From Comamonadaceae bacterium (lineage in GTDB: Bacteria; Pseudomonadota; Gammaproteobacteria; Burkholderiales; Burkholderiaceae_C), in NCBI GenBank assembly GCA_947464665.1, contig CANHXV010000107.1:1-6968 (forward strand): 6,968 nt of DNA, read 5' to 3'. The stretch's first letter is position 1. Every line of letters begins with the position of its first letter. This document shows, piece by piece, positions 1 to 6,221 of the stretch. Under the pieces are notes generated by a model. That model searched no databases and was not told the origin of the DNA. It worked only from the letters and a program-made list of their open reading frames with translations. The translations under genes were made by a program, and so were the position numbers.

Positions 1-5
1 AAACC

Positions 6-1220
6 ATGAGCAGCAACATCACACAAGCCTTTATTTGCGATGCCATCCGGACCCCTTTTGGTCGATATGGTGGGGTATTGTCGAGCATTCGGACAGATGA
101 TCTGGGGGCCATTCCTTTGCGTGCCCTGATGGCCCGCAACCCGCAAGTTGATTGGGCTGCCGTGACGGATGTTTTTTATGGCAACGCCAATCAAGCGGGT
201 GAAGACAACCGCAACGTCGCTCACATGAGCAGCCTGTTGGCAGGATTGCCGATCGACGTACCCGGTGCCACTTTGAACCGTTTGTGTGGCTCAGGTTTGG
301 ATGCGGTGGGCTCTGCGGCTCGCGCTATCAAGTCGGGCGAGGCGGGTTTGATGATTGCGGGTGGTGTTGAGAGCATGAGCCGTGCACCGTTTGTCATGCC
401 CAAAGCCGAGACAGCTTTTAGCCGCACCAACGCGGTGTATGACACCACCATTGGCTGGCGCTTCGTGAATAAATTGATGAAAGAAAAATATGGCGTGGAC
501 TCCATGCCAGAAACCGCGGAAAACGTAGCCACCGATTACAAAATAGAGCGTGAAGCGCAAGACCGTATGGCCTTGGCAAGCCAGACGAAAGCTGTGGCGG
601 CGCAAAAGGCCGGCCACTTGGCGCGCGAAATTACAACGGTCACCATTCCACAGAAAAAGGGCGATGCCATTGTGGTCAGCCAAGACGAACACCCGCGCGA
701 AACCAGCATGGAATCTTTGGCCAAACTCAAAGGCGTAGTGCGCCCTGATGGTACCGTGACCGCTGGCAATGCCAGTGGCGTGAACGATGGGTCATGTGCC
801 TTGTTGTTGGCCAACGAAAGCTTGGCTGGCAAATACAGTCTCACACCCAAAGCCCGTGTGGTGGGCATGGCCACTGCTGGCGTGGCCCCCCGTGTCATGG
901 GCATTGGTCCTGCGCCTGCAACTTTGAAAGTGCTGGCGCAAACAGGACTGAGCTTGGACCAAATCGATGTGATCGAATTAAACGAGGCATTTGCAGCGCA
1001 GGGCTTGGCTGTGCTGCGCATGTTGGGCCTCAAGGACGACGACGAGCGCGTTAATGCATGGGGCGGCGCCATTGCTTTGGGCCATCCCCTAGGCGCCTCT
1101 GGCGCGCGTTTGGCCACCACTGCCGTGAATCGTTTGCATGCCACGGGCGGCCGCTATGCGCTGTGCACCATGTGCATTGGCGTGGGGCAGGGCATTGCTG
1201 TGATTTTGGAACGCGTTTAA
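6..1220 (+). CDS. pcaF: 3-oxoadipyl-CoA thiolase (acetyl-CoA C-acyltransferase family)
   Basis: This 404-residue protein is a full-length biosynthetic/degradative thiolase. By family knowledge it cleaves 3-oxoadipyl-CoA with CoA into succinyl-CoA and acetyl-CoA, the last step of the beta-ketoadipate pathway (pcaF) and of phenylacetate degradation (paaJ); it is a soluble tetramer in related species. The nucleophilic cysteine is C94 in NRLCGSGLDA. NEAFA lies at 326-330, the catalytic histidine is H360 in GHPLGASGAR, and the second catalytic cysteine is C390 in CIGVGQG. The N-terminus (AFICDAIRTPFGRYGG) and the block MPETAENVATDY near 167-178 are typical of the 3-oxoadipyl-CoA subgroup rather than acetoacetyl-CoA thiolases. 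The ATG lies five bases inside the window, so no ribosome binding site can be judged. The next gene begins 10 bases after the stop, which suggests an operon. Which pathway it serves cannot be settled without upstream genes; a broader beta-oxidation thiolase is the main alternative. Confidence 0.92.
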   Translation: MSSNITQAFICDAIRTPFGRYGGVLSSIRTDDLGAIPLRALMARNPQVDWAAVTDVFYGNANQAGEDNRNVAHMSSLLAGLPIDVPGATLNRLCGSGLDAVGSAARAIKSGEAGLMIAGGVESMSRAPFVMPKAETAFSRTNAVYDTTIGWRFVNKLMKEKYGVDSMPETAENVATDYKIEREAQDRMALASQTKAVAAQKAGHLAREITTVTIPQKKGDAIVVSQDEHPRETSMESLAKLKGVVRPDGTVTAGNASGVNDGSCALLLANESLAGKYSLTPKARVVGMATAGVAPRVMGIGPAPATLKVLAQTGLSLDQIDVIELNEAFAAQGLAVLRMLGLKDDDERVNAWGGAIALGHPLGASGARLATTAVNRLHATGGRYALCTMCIGVGQGIAVILERV

Positions 1221-1223
1221 GGA
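1219..1223 (+). promoter_or_regulatory. Ribosome binding site of the MDR oxidoreductase gene
   Basis: AAGGA lies seven bases before the ATG at 1231 and overlaps the last two bases of the thiolase stop codon TAA. This fixes the start of the oxidoreductase and suggests that its translation is coupled to that of the thiolase. Confidence 0.7.
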
Positions 1224-1230
1224 TTCTGAA

Positions 1231-2232
1231 ATGAGCTCGACTCTGACAACGCGCGCCGCTTGGTATGAAAAAAATGGTGAAGCCCGCGATGTGCTGGTGC
1301 TGGGGTCATTGCCCTTGAAGGCACCAGGCGCAGGTGAAGTGTGTGTTCGATTGGCAACTTCGGGCGTCAACCCTTCCGATGTGAAATCGCGCCGCGCTAG
1401 GGCCTTAACCGATCCATGGGTGGTGCCTCACAGCGATGGTGCTGGCGTCATTGAAGCGGTGGGTGCGGGTGTATCAAAGCAGCGTCTGGGCGAGCGTGTT
1501 TGGGTTTGGAATGCGCAGTGGCAACGTGCCCATGGCACAGCCTCTGAGTTCATCGTGTTGCCAGAAGCCCAAGCTGTGAAATTGCCAGACAGCACTGATT
1601 TTGCAGCCGGTGCGTGCATGGGCATTCCAGGTTTGACTGCCATTCAAGCCGTGCACTTGGCGGGTGACGAAAACTTGCGCGGCAAAAAAGTGTTGGTCAC
1701 TGGCGCATCCTCTGCTGTGGGGCACTACATCACCCAAATGGTGACGCAATACGGCGGTCAAGTGATTGGCACAGTGGGCTCAGATCAAAAGGCCGCACAC
1801 GCCAAAACCGCAGGTGCTGTAGACACCATTCGCTACAAAACAGAGCCTGTGGTCGAAAGATTGAAAGCTTTCAGTGGTGGCCGCGGTGTCGATGTGATCA
1901 TTGACATGGACTTTGCAACGGCTTCGCAGTGGGTCACCCAAGGTGGCTTGGCGCCGCACGGTCAATTGATTGGCTACGGCTCCAATTTGGTGGGCGATAT
2001 TCCGGTGACTTTCCGACCTTTGTTGTTTAACTCCATTGGTTTGAAATTTTTCTTGGTCTATGACCTGTTGCCTGCAGACAGAGCATGGTGTGTCAAGCGT
2101 CTGAATGAATTGCTGGCGGCAGGGCAACTTCAACACACCATTGGTGCTCGATTCGCCTTGGATCAAATTGCGCAAGCCCACGAAGCCGTTGAAGCGGGTC
2201 AATGGGGCAATGTGGTGATTGATCTCCCATGA
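1231..2232 (+). CDS. NADPH:quinone reductase-like MDR oxidoreductase (zinc-independent)
   Basis: This 333-residue protein belongs to the medium-chain dehydrogenase/reductase superfamily, zeta-crystallin/quinone oxidoreductase branch. It has an N-terminal GroES-like domain (about 1-130, with SGVNPSDVKSR at 44-54 and HSDGAGVIEAVGAGV at 67-81) and a Rossmann domain whose dinucleotide loop is VLVTGASSAVG at 154-164. The four-cysteine lobe of zinc alcohol dehydrogenases is absent, and the only cysteines visible are isolated, so it should be metal-independent. Family members reduce quinones, enones or related carbonyls with NADPH in the cytosol; the substrate here is unknown. The loop reads SSAVG where many relatives have a more glycine-rich form. 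It follows the thiolase by 10 bases and precedes the MaoC hydratase by 22, so the three are probably co-transcribed; a role as an enoyl-CoA or enone reductase in the same pathway is an inference. The start is set by AAGGA seven bases upstream. Confidence 0.87.
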   Translation: MSSTLTTRAAWYEKNGEARDVLVLGSLPLKAPGAGEVCVRLATSGVNPSDVKSRRARALTDPWVVPHSDGAGVIEAVGAGVSKQRLGERVWVWNAQWQRAHGTASEFIVLPEAQAVKLPDSTDFAAGACMGIPGLTAIQAVHLAGDENLRGKKVLVTGASSAVGHYITQMVTQYGGQVIGTVGSDQKAAHAKTAGAVDTIRYKTEPVVERLKAFSGGRGVDVIIDMDFATASQWVTQGGLAPHGQLIGYGSNLVGDIPVTFRPLLFNSIGLKFFLVYDLLPADRAWCVKRLNELLAAGQLQHTIGARFALDQIAQAHEAVEAGQWGNVVIDLP

Positions 2233-2254
2233 AAAGCTGTTTAGAGTGCGTCCT

Positions 2255-2710
2255 ATGAAAACATTTCAAACCCTTCAAGAACTCGCAGCGTGTATTGGCC
2301 AAACCGTGGCGGTATCGCCGTGGACTGAAATCACGCAAGAACAAGTCAACATGTTTGCCGAGGCCACTGGCGATCACCAATGGATTCACATTGATGTCGA
2401 AAAAGCCAAGGCGGGGCCATTTGGTGCGCCCATTGCGCATGGCTTTCTGACGCTGTCGCTTATTCCTAAGCTGTCGCAAAGCGCCATCAAAATTGAAAAT
2501 GTGCGCATGGGCGTGAACTATGGTTTGAACAAGGTTCGCTTCACCTCACCTGTGCCTGTGGGCAGCAAATTGCGCGGCCACATGAAGCTGTTGAACGCAG
2601 TGCCCATTGATGGCAATGGCATGCAGTTCACATGGGAGATGAGCATTGAGCGAGAGGGCTCTGAAAAGCCCGCTTGCATTGCAGAATCTTTGGCGCGTTA
2701 TTACGTTTAA
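2255..2710 (+). CDS. MaoC/NodN-type (R)-specific enoyl-CoA hydratase
   Basis: This 151-residue protein is a single hot-dog-fold MaoC-like dehydratase, the usual length for the stand-alone family. The hydratase signature is ATGDHQWIHID around 37-47, giving the catalytic pair D40 and H45 (D-x4-H). It is followed by GPFGAPIAHGFLTLSL at 54-69, which shapes the CoA-substrate tunnel. The QWIH variant is typical of NodN and mycobacterial Rv0130-like proteins. Family members add water to 2-trans-enoyl-CoA to give the (R)-3-hydroxy product. The reading frame is open back to a TTG at 2219 inside the preceding gene, but the ATG at 2255 matches the family N-terminus (MKTFQTLQEL) and is chosen; the ribosome binding site (AGAG near 2242) is weak. 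It closes the catabolic cluster, and its TAA overlaps the trmL stop on the other strand. The physiological substrate is unknown. Confidence 0.9.
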   Translation: MKTFQTLQELAACIGQTVAVSPWTEITQEQVNMFAEATGDHQWIHIDVEKAKAGPFGAPIAHGFLTLSLIPKLSQSAIKIENVRMGVNYGLNKVRFTSPVPVGSKLRGHMKLLNAVPIDGNGMQFTWEMSIEREGSEKPACIAESLARYYV

Positions 2711-3189
2711 CCCAAGGGCTGAGGTGGCACGGCAAAGGCATTCTGTCGCCATGCTTCGTAGACCGTCACGGCTACGCTGTTAGACAGGTTCAAGCTGCGC
2801 TGGCCTTCTAGCATGGGCAGCTTTAAACGATTTTCGGGGGCAAAGCTTTCGCGCAACTCAGGCGCTAGTCCGCGCGTCTCGGCGCCAAACACCAACCAAT
2901 CGCCTTGTTGAAAAGAAGTGTCTTGCACATACCGCGTGCCGCGTGTGGTGAGGGCAAACACGCGCGCTAAGTTGGGTTGCTCGGCGGCTAAAAATTCAGC
3001 CCAGTTGGCATGTCGCTTCACTTTGGCATATTCGTGATAGTCAAGCCCAGCACGTCGCATGTGCTTGTCGTCCATTGAAAAACCAAGAGGCTCAATCAGG
3101 TGCAAGGCGCAGCCTGTGTTGGCCGCAAGGCGAATCACATTGCCCGTGTTGGGCGGAATTTCAGGTTCGACCAAAACAATTTGAAACAT
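2707..3189 (-). CDS. trmL: tRNA (cytidine/uridine-34-2'-O)-methyltransferase TrmL
   Basis: This 160-residue protein matches the short SPOUT-class TrmL (YibK) family in length and motifs. TrmL uses S-adenosylmethionine to methylate the ribose 2'-OH of the wobble base in tRNA-Leu isoacceptors in the cytosol. The visible motifs are NTGNVIR at 14-20, FGAETRGL at 101-108 and RSLNLSNSVA at 131-140; the last two form the trefoil-knot cofactor site in known structures. The MFQIVLVEPEIPPN start is the usual family N-terminus. It lies 18 bases downstream of comF on the same strand with no clear Shine-Dalgarno sequence in the gap, so translation may depend on coupling to comF. Its stop codon shares bases with the maoC stop in a four-base convergent overlap. 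Confidence 0.95.
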   Translation of the reverse strand: MFQIVLVEPEIPPNTGNVIRLAANTGCALHLIEPLGFSMDDKHMRRAGLDYHEYAKVKRHANWAEFLAAEQPNLARVFALTTRGTRYVQDTSFQQGDWLVFGAETRGLAPELRESFAPENRLKLPMLEGQRSLNLSNSVAVTVYEAWRQNAFAVPPQPLG

Positions 3190-3207
3190 GGCGCTATTGT
3201 CGTTGCT

Positions 3208-3870
3208 TTAGGCGGGTGTTCTGGCAAATACCAAGGCTGAAACGTGAGCAGCACCGGCTTGCTTTAAAACCTGTGCCGCTGCATTGAGCGTGGCGCCACT
3301 GGTCATGACATCGTCGATGAGCAAGATGCGTTGACCTCTGAGTTTGGCTGCCATGAAAGGGTTGACTGCAAATGCACCTTTCAAGTTGGTGAGTCTTTCA
3401 TTTCGGGGCAGGGAGCTTTGTGCCAAGGTATTGCGCATTCTCAGTAAACTGCTCGGGTGTGTTTTTTCACGACTCAATTGCTGCGACAACACCAAGGATT
3501 GGTTAAAGCCCCGCTCAGACAGGCGCTTGAACGACAAGGGAATGGGGATCAGGATATGCGCTTGAGCAATGGCATCAGCTACAAAGGGTGTGCTGTGCAT
3601 CAACAAGGCAAAATGCCTTGCCCAGCCAGGTTGACTTTGAAACTTGAACTGCGCAATCAGCGACACCCAAGGCCAGGTGTAAGACATGGCCGCCCAACAC
3701 GCATTGAGCATGGGTGGGCTTTGAAGGCAAGCAGAGCAAATTTTGAGCGCTGATTCAGCGGCGCATTGTTGGCACCTAGGGACCGGCCGACCAAAAGCGG
3801 CCACACATGCATCGCAAATAGCATGTGAAGGCCAAGCTTTGCAAATGGCACATTGACTAGGGAGGTGCAT
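3208..3870 (-). CDS. comF: ComF family protein (phosphoribosyltransferase fold)
   Basis: This 220-residue protein has the ComF/GntX architecture. An N-terminal cysteine cluster holds four CxxC pairs (C7/C10, C19/C22, C33/C36, C45/C48), probably binding zinc. A type I phosphoribosyltransferase domain follows, with IPIPLSFKRLSERGFNQS at 108-125 and the PRPP loop ILLIDDVMTSGAT at 182-194. ComF helps imported single-stranded DNA during natural transformation in Bacillus, Haemophilus and Helicobacter; its enzymatic reaction is not firmly known. No other competence genes are visible here. It is the first gene of a two-gene minus-strand unit with trmL and is transcribed away from the bioC-like gene across a 57-bp gap. 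In enterobacteria the comF relative gntX sits beside bioH, so a comF-biotin gene neighbourhood is familiar. The ATG at 3870 is preceded by GGAAG at a rather long spacing of about 14 bases, so the start is moderately sure. Confidence 0.93.
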   Translation of the reverse strand: MHLPSQCAICKAWPSHAICDACVAAFGRPVPRCQQCAAESALKICSACLQSPPMLNACWAAMSYTWPWVSLIAQFKFQSQPGWARHFALLMHSTPFVADAIAQAHILIPIPLSFKRLSERGFNQSLVLSQQLSREKTHPSSLLRMRNTLAQSSLPRNERLTNLKGAFAVNPFMAAKLRGQRILLIDDVMTSGATLNAAAQVLKQAGAAHVSALVFARTPA

Positions 3871-3927
3871 TGCAAATCAATATACTTCCGGTACTGACCC
3901 AATAGCTTTCAAATTGCTTTCAATCGC
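3871..3927. promoter_or_regulatory. Divergent comF / bioC control region
   Basis: These 57 bases separate the divergently read comF and bioC-like starts, so both promoters must lie here or extend into the comF coding end. On the plus strand TATACT at 3881-3886 is a good -10 match, but the nearest TTGACT (3853-3858, inside comF) is 22 bases away, too far for a standard sigma-70 pair. No convincing pair is seen on the minus strand. No strong ribosome binding site precedes either start. Confidence 0.5.
3905..3923 (+). repeat. 8-bp direct repeat GCTTTCAA, 11-bp period
   Basis: GCTTTCAA occurs at 3905-3912 and again at 3916-3923, so the copies are offset by 11 bases, about one helical turn. The pair ends four bases before the bioC-like start codon, covering the place where its ribosome binding site should be. 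It could be a regulator binding site or chance in AT-rich DNA; it does not resemble the known BirA operator. Confidence 0.45.
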
Positions 3928-4863
3928 ATGCCCCAAGAACGCCCCCCAAGCCTAGACCCCATTGCTGCACGCAGATGGGCTGCAATGGCCTTGGGGCCCA
4001 AACCCTACAAACCAAGCAGCATGACTTCCCCTTGGCTGCACGAAGAAGTGGCAAGGCGAATGGAAGAAAGACTTGAGTTCATTCGTTTGCAACCCAAAAC
4101 TTGGGTTTGTTGGAATCCGCTGCGTGCCGGTCTCAATGTTTTGGCCTTGCTGCAGCGGCGCTATCCGCAAGCCGTTGGGCATTTGTCGGCAGATCGAAAA
4201 GATGAAATGGCATGGGTTCAAGCCAATTCATCAGCGCCCTGGTGGAAGCCCTTGACTTGGTTTCAGTCGAAATTAAAAACGGCCCCTTTGAAACCTCTTA
4301 GCATGGACATGGTCTGGGCCAACATGTTGCTTCACCAAGCCGCAGACCCGCAAGCCTTGTTGGCCGATTGGCATCGTGTTTTAGCCGTTGATGGGTTCTT
4401 GATGTTTTCATGCTTGGGCCCTGACACCCTGCAAGAACTGCGCGCTGTTTATGCCCGCATGGGTTGGCCCATGCCATCGCATGAATTCACCGACATGCAC
4501 GACTGGGGCGACATGTTGGTGCATGCGGGTTTTGCAGAACCCGTGATGGACATGGAAAAGATCACCTTGACTTACGTCAATCCAGAAAAGCTTGTTGAAG
4601 ATTTGCGTAAGTTAGGGCGTAATTTTCACGTCAGCAGGTTTAAGGGATTGCGTGGCAAAAATTGGTCCAAAAATTTTCAAAATGCCCTTTTGTCCTTGGC
4701 GCAAAAAGACTCGGAAGGCCGATTGGCACTCACTTTCGAGGTGGTTTATGGCCATGCTTTAAAGCCTCAACCGCGCATCAAAGTCAGCTCACAAAGTGAA
4801 ATTGACTTGAATGACATGCGTCAAATGCTTCAAAACCCCCAAAAGAAACACGATCAAGTTTGA
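3928..4863 (+). CDS. bioC: BioC-like methyltransferase-fold protein with degenerate SAM motif
   Basis: This 311-residue protein is homologous to BioC, the malonyl-ACP O-methyltransferase that opens biotin synthesis. The match is clearest in the middle and C-terminal halves: MVWANMLLHQAADPQALL (128-145) aligns with the BioC SNLAVQW region, VLAVDGFLMFSCLGPDTLQELR (151-172) with the strand before GSLPEL, DLRKLGRNFH (225-234) with the LKGIGATHLH block, and GRLALTFEVVYGHALKP (264-280) with the GRYPLTYHLFLG end. The N-terminus (DPIAARRWAAMA) also fits. Motif I, normally VLDxGCGxG, is replaced by TWVCWNPLRAGL at 58-69, and the acidic residue of motif II is not evident. It is longer than E. coli BioC (about 250). 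This divergent form is, as far as I recall, shared by Comamonadaceae. It may be a working BioC with altered cofactor binding, or a repurposed protein. The start ATG lacks a clear ribosome binding site; the gene ends with TGATAA, 150 bases before coxB. Confidence 0.75.
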   Translation: MPQERPPSLDPIAARRWAAMALGPKPYKPSSMTSPWLHEEVARRMEERLEFIRLQPKTWVCWNPLRAGLNVLALLQRRYPQAVGHLSADRKDEMAWVQANSSAPWWKPLTWFQSKLKTAPLKPLSMDMVWANMLLHQAADPQALLADWHRVLAVDGFLMFSCLGPDTLQELRAVYARMGWPMPSHEFTDMHDWGDMLVHAGFAEPVMDMEKITLTYVNPEKLVEDLRKLGRNFHVSRFKGLRGKNWSKNFQNALLSLAQKDSEGRLALTFEVVYGHALKPQPRIKVSSQSEIDLNDMRQMLQNPQKKHDQV

Positions 4864-4889
4864 TAAAGCTCAAAGTAGACCTCCAACTC

Positions 4890-4912
4890 GGTTAAAATTC
4901 CTCGCGTTAACC
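4890..4912. repeat. Interrupted palindrome GGTTAA-N11-TTAACC
   Basis: Six-base arms GGTTAA (4890-4895) and TTAACC (4907-4912) are perfect inverted repeats around 11 bases. The left arm overlaps the -10-like TAAAAT. The 17-bp centre-to-centre spacing would suit a dimeric regulator; no T-run follows, so it is not a standard terminator. Confidence 0.45.
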
Positions 4913-4923
4913 CGAATCTGTTT

Positions 4924-4935
4924 GCTCATTTGAGC
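4924..4935. repeat. Short palindrome GCTCATTTGAGC
   Basis: Five-base arms GCTCA and TGAGC flank two bases in the cox leader. A further TGAGC in the same orientation as the right arm lies 22 bases downstream, at 4953-4957. A loop of two bases argues against an RNA hairpin, so if functional it is more likely a DNA site. Confidence 0.35.
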
Positions 4936-4945
4936 GGTCAACGGT

Positions 4946-4973
4946 GTAACACTGAGCATTCCCTTTTTATAAC
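4946..4973 (+). promoter_or_regulatory. Candidate coxB promoter
   Basis: GTAACA at 4946-4951 (four of six to TTGACA), a 16-base spacer and TATAAC at 4968-4973 (five of six to TATAAT) form a plausible sigma-70-like promoter. Transcription would begin near 4980 and give a leader of about 34 bases before the coxB ATG. The -35 match is weak and the choice is made by eye. Confidence 0.3.
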
Positions 4974-5013
4974 TGTAGTGGTTTCATTTGAAACTTGGAA
5001 GTTTGTGAAAACT

Positions 5014-6186
5014 ATGAAGAGTATTTCCAAAACATTGTCCTCTTTGCTCAGCAAAGCAGGTATTTGGGCTGGTGCATGGGCCGCGACTGCTGCCTATGCC
5101 GTTAACGATTTGCCTGGCGGCCCCGCTGTCAATCAATTGGACTTTCACCCCGCAGCCTCCAAAATTGCCGAAGAGCAACACTCCCTTCATGTGTTCATGA
5201 TGGTCTTGTGCACTGTCATTTTTGTGGCTGTGTTTGCTGTCATGTTTTATTCCATTTGGAAGCACCGCAAGTCAGTGGGTCACAAGCCCGCCACGTTTCA
5301 TGAGTCCATGACGGTTGAAATCATTTGGACCATCGTGCCCTTTATCATCGTGATCTTGATGGCTTTGCCAGCGACCAAAGTGTTGGTCGCCTCCAAGGAC
5401 ACCACCAATGCAGACCTTACCGTCAAAGCCACTGGCTACCAGTGGAAGTGGGGCTATGACTACATCAAAGGCGAAGGCGAAGGCATTGGCTTCATTTCGA
5501 CCTTGGACAATGCGCACCGCGAAATGTCCAACGCAGGCAAGCCCGCTGGCGACAATTACCTGTTGAAGGTCGACAACGCCTTGGTGGTGCCCGTTGGCAA
5601 AAAAGTCCGCGTCATCACAACTGCAAACGACGTGATTCACGCTTTCGCAGTGCCTTCTTTGGGCGTTAAACAAGATGCCATTCCTGGATTTGTGCGTGAC
5701 ACCTGGTTCCGTGCGGAGCGCGTTGGTGATTTCTACGGCCAGTGCCAAGAGCTGTGCGGCAAAGAGCATGCCTACATGCCGATTCATGTGAAGGTTGTCT
5801 CGGCTGAAGACTACACAAAATGGGTCGATGCTGAGAAAAAGAAAATGGCAGCCAAAGCCGATGACCCCAGTAAAGTTTGGGCATTGGAAGAATCCCTCAA
5901 GCGGGGTGAAAAAGTTTATGCAGCCAATTGCGTTGCATGTCACCAAGCTGCTGGCAAGGCCGTCGGCCCCATCAAAGCGCTGGACGGCGCTGCGGTGGTG
6001 CTCGATGCTGACAAAACCAAACAAATCATGGTTTTGTTGAACGGCCAAAACAACCAAGCCATGCCTTCATGGAAACAACTGTCCGATACCGAAATTGCGG
6101 CAGTGATCACTTTCACGAAAAACAATTGGTCCAACAAGACTGGGCAAGTGGTGCAACCGGCTGAAGTGCTGGCCGCCCGCAAGTAA
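5014..6186 (+). CDS. coxB: Cytochrome c oxidase subunit II with fused cytochrome c (caa3 type)
   Basis: This 390-residue subunit takes electrons from cytochrome c to the oxidase core. It starts with a signal peptide (about 1-29, ending AYA|VND), followed by two membrane helices (about 57-82 and 103-126). A periplasmic cupredoxin domain comes next, with the aromatic electron-entry patch GYQWKWGYDY at 141-150 (W144). The dinuclear copper-A ligands are H209, C244, E246, C248, H252 and M255 (C-x-E-x-C-x3-H-x2-M). A C-terminal class I cytochrome c domain carries the heme motif CVACH at 306-310 and a likely axial methionine M350 in NNQAMPSW. This makes it about 100 residues longer than a plain subunit II. 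The frame is open upstream to a TTG at 4930, but the ATG at 5014 begins a standard signal peptide and has GGAAG upstream. It is followed after 35 bases by coxA. Confidence 0.96.
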   Translation: MKSISKTLSSLLSKAGIWAGAWAATAAYAVNDLPGGPAVNQLDFHPAASKIAEEQHSLHVFMMVLCTVIFVAVFAVMFYSIWKHRKSVGHKPATFHESMTVEIIWTIVPFIIVILMALPATKVLVASKDTTNADLTVKATGYQWKWGYDYIKGEGEGIGFISTLDNAHREMSNAGKPAGDNYLLKVDNALVVPVGKKVRVITTANDVIHAFAVPSLGVKQDAIPGFVRDTWFRAERVGDFYGQCQELCGKEHAYMPIHVKVVSAEDYTKWVDAEKKKMAAKADDPSKVWALEESLKRGEKVYAANCVACHQAAGKAVGPIKALDGAAVVLDADKTKQIMVLLNGQNNQAMPSWKQLSDTEIAAVITFTKNNWSNKTGQVVQPAEVLAARK

Positions 6187-6191
6187 TTTGG

Positions 6192-6205
6192 TACTTTGAA
6201 AAGTA
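6192..6205 (+). other. Small inverted repeat between coxB and coxA
   Basis: TACTTT and AAAGTA flank two bases, which in RNA could fold as a five-pair stem with a UGAA tetraloop just before the coxA ribosome binding site. The stem is AT-rich and likely unstable; a role in setting coxA translation is speculative. Confidence 0.25.
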
Positions 6206-6208
6206 TTT

Positions 6209-6214
6209 AAAGGA
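6209..6214 (+). promoter_or_regulatory. Ribosome binding site of coxA
   Basis: AAAGGA stands seven bases before the ATG at 6222, the strongest Shine-Dalgarno match in the window. It fixes the coxA start within the 35-base coxB-coxA gap. Confidence 0.75.
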
Positions 6215-6221
6215 ATTCAAG

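Larger units (their letters stand above)
4864..5013 (+). promoter_or_regulatory. Leader and control region of the cox operon
   Basis: These 150 non-coding bases between the bioC-like stop and the coxB ATG probably hold the cox operon promoter. Two -10-like hexamers are visible: TAAAAT at 4893-4898 with no clear -35, and TATAAC at 4968-4973. An interrupted palindrome at 4890-4912 and a short perfect palindrome GCTCATTTGAGC at 4924-4935 may be operators. The pentamer TGAGC or its complement occurs four times (4868, 4924, 4931, 4953). GGAAG at 4997-5001 is the likely coxB ribosome binding site, with a long 12-base spacing. No rho-independent terminator for bioC is seen. Confidence 0.55.

Noticed and set aside
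536..1144. A 202-codon antisense frame opposite the thiolase
   Set aside because: It lies wholly inside the thiolase gene, whose catalytic motifs are all intact, and shows no family resemblance.
2219..2254. Upstream extension of the MaoC gene from a TTG start
   Set aside because: It would overlap the oxidoreductase end, lacks a ribosome site and adds residues not typical of the family; the ATG at 2255 fits better.
2656..2671. GGGCT-CTGAAA-AGCCC stem-loop near the maoC end, considered as a terminator
   Set aside because: It is inside coding sequence and no T-run follows on either strand.
3853..3886. TTGACT and TATACT considered as a bioC promoter pair
   Set aside because: The 22-base spacer is too long for a normal sigma-70 promoter, so it was not listed as a promoter feature.
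4930..5013. Upstream extension of coxB from a TTG start
   Set aside because: The added 28 residues would precede a standard signal peptide, resemble no family N-terminus, and cover the probable promoter.
5272..6057. A 261-codon open frame antisense to coxB
   Set aside because: It mirrors a strongly supported gene, has a low-complexity His/Phe/Val-rich product without recognisable motifs, and results from codon bias of coxB.
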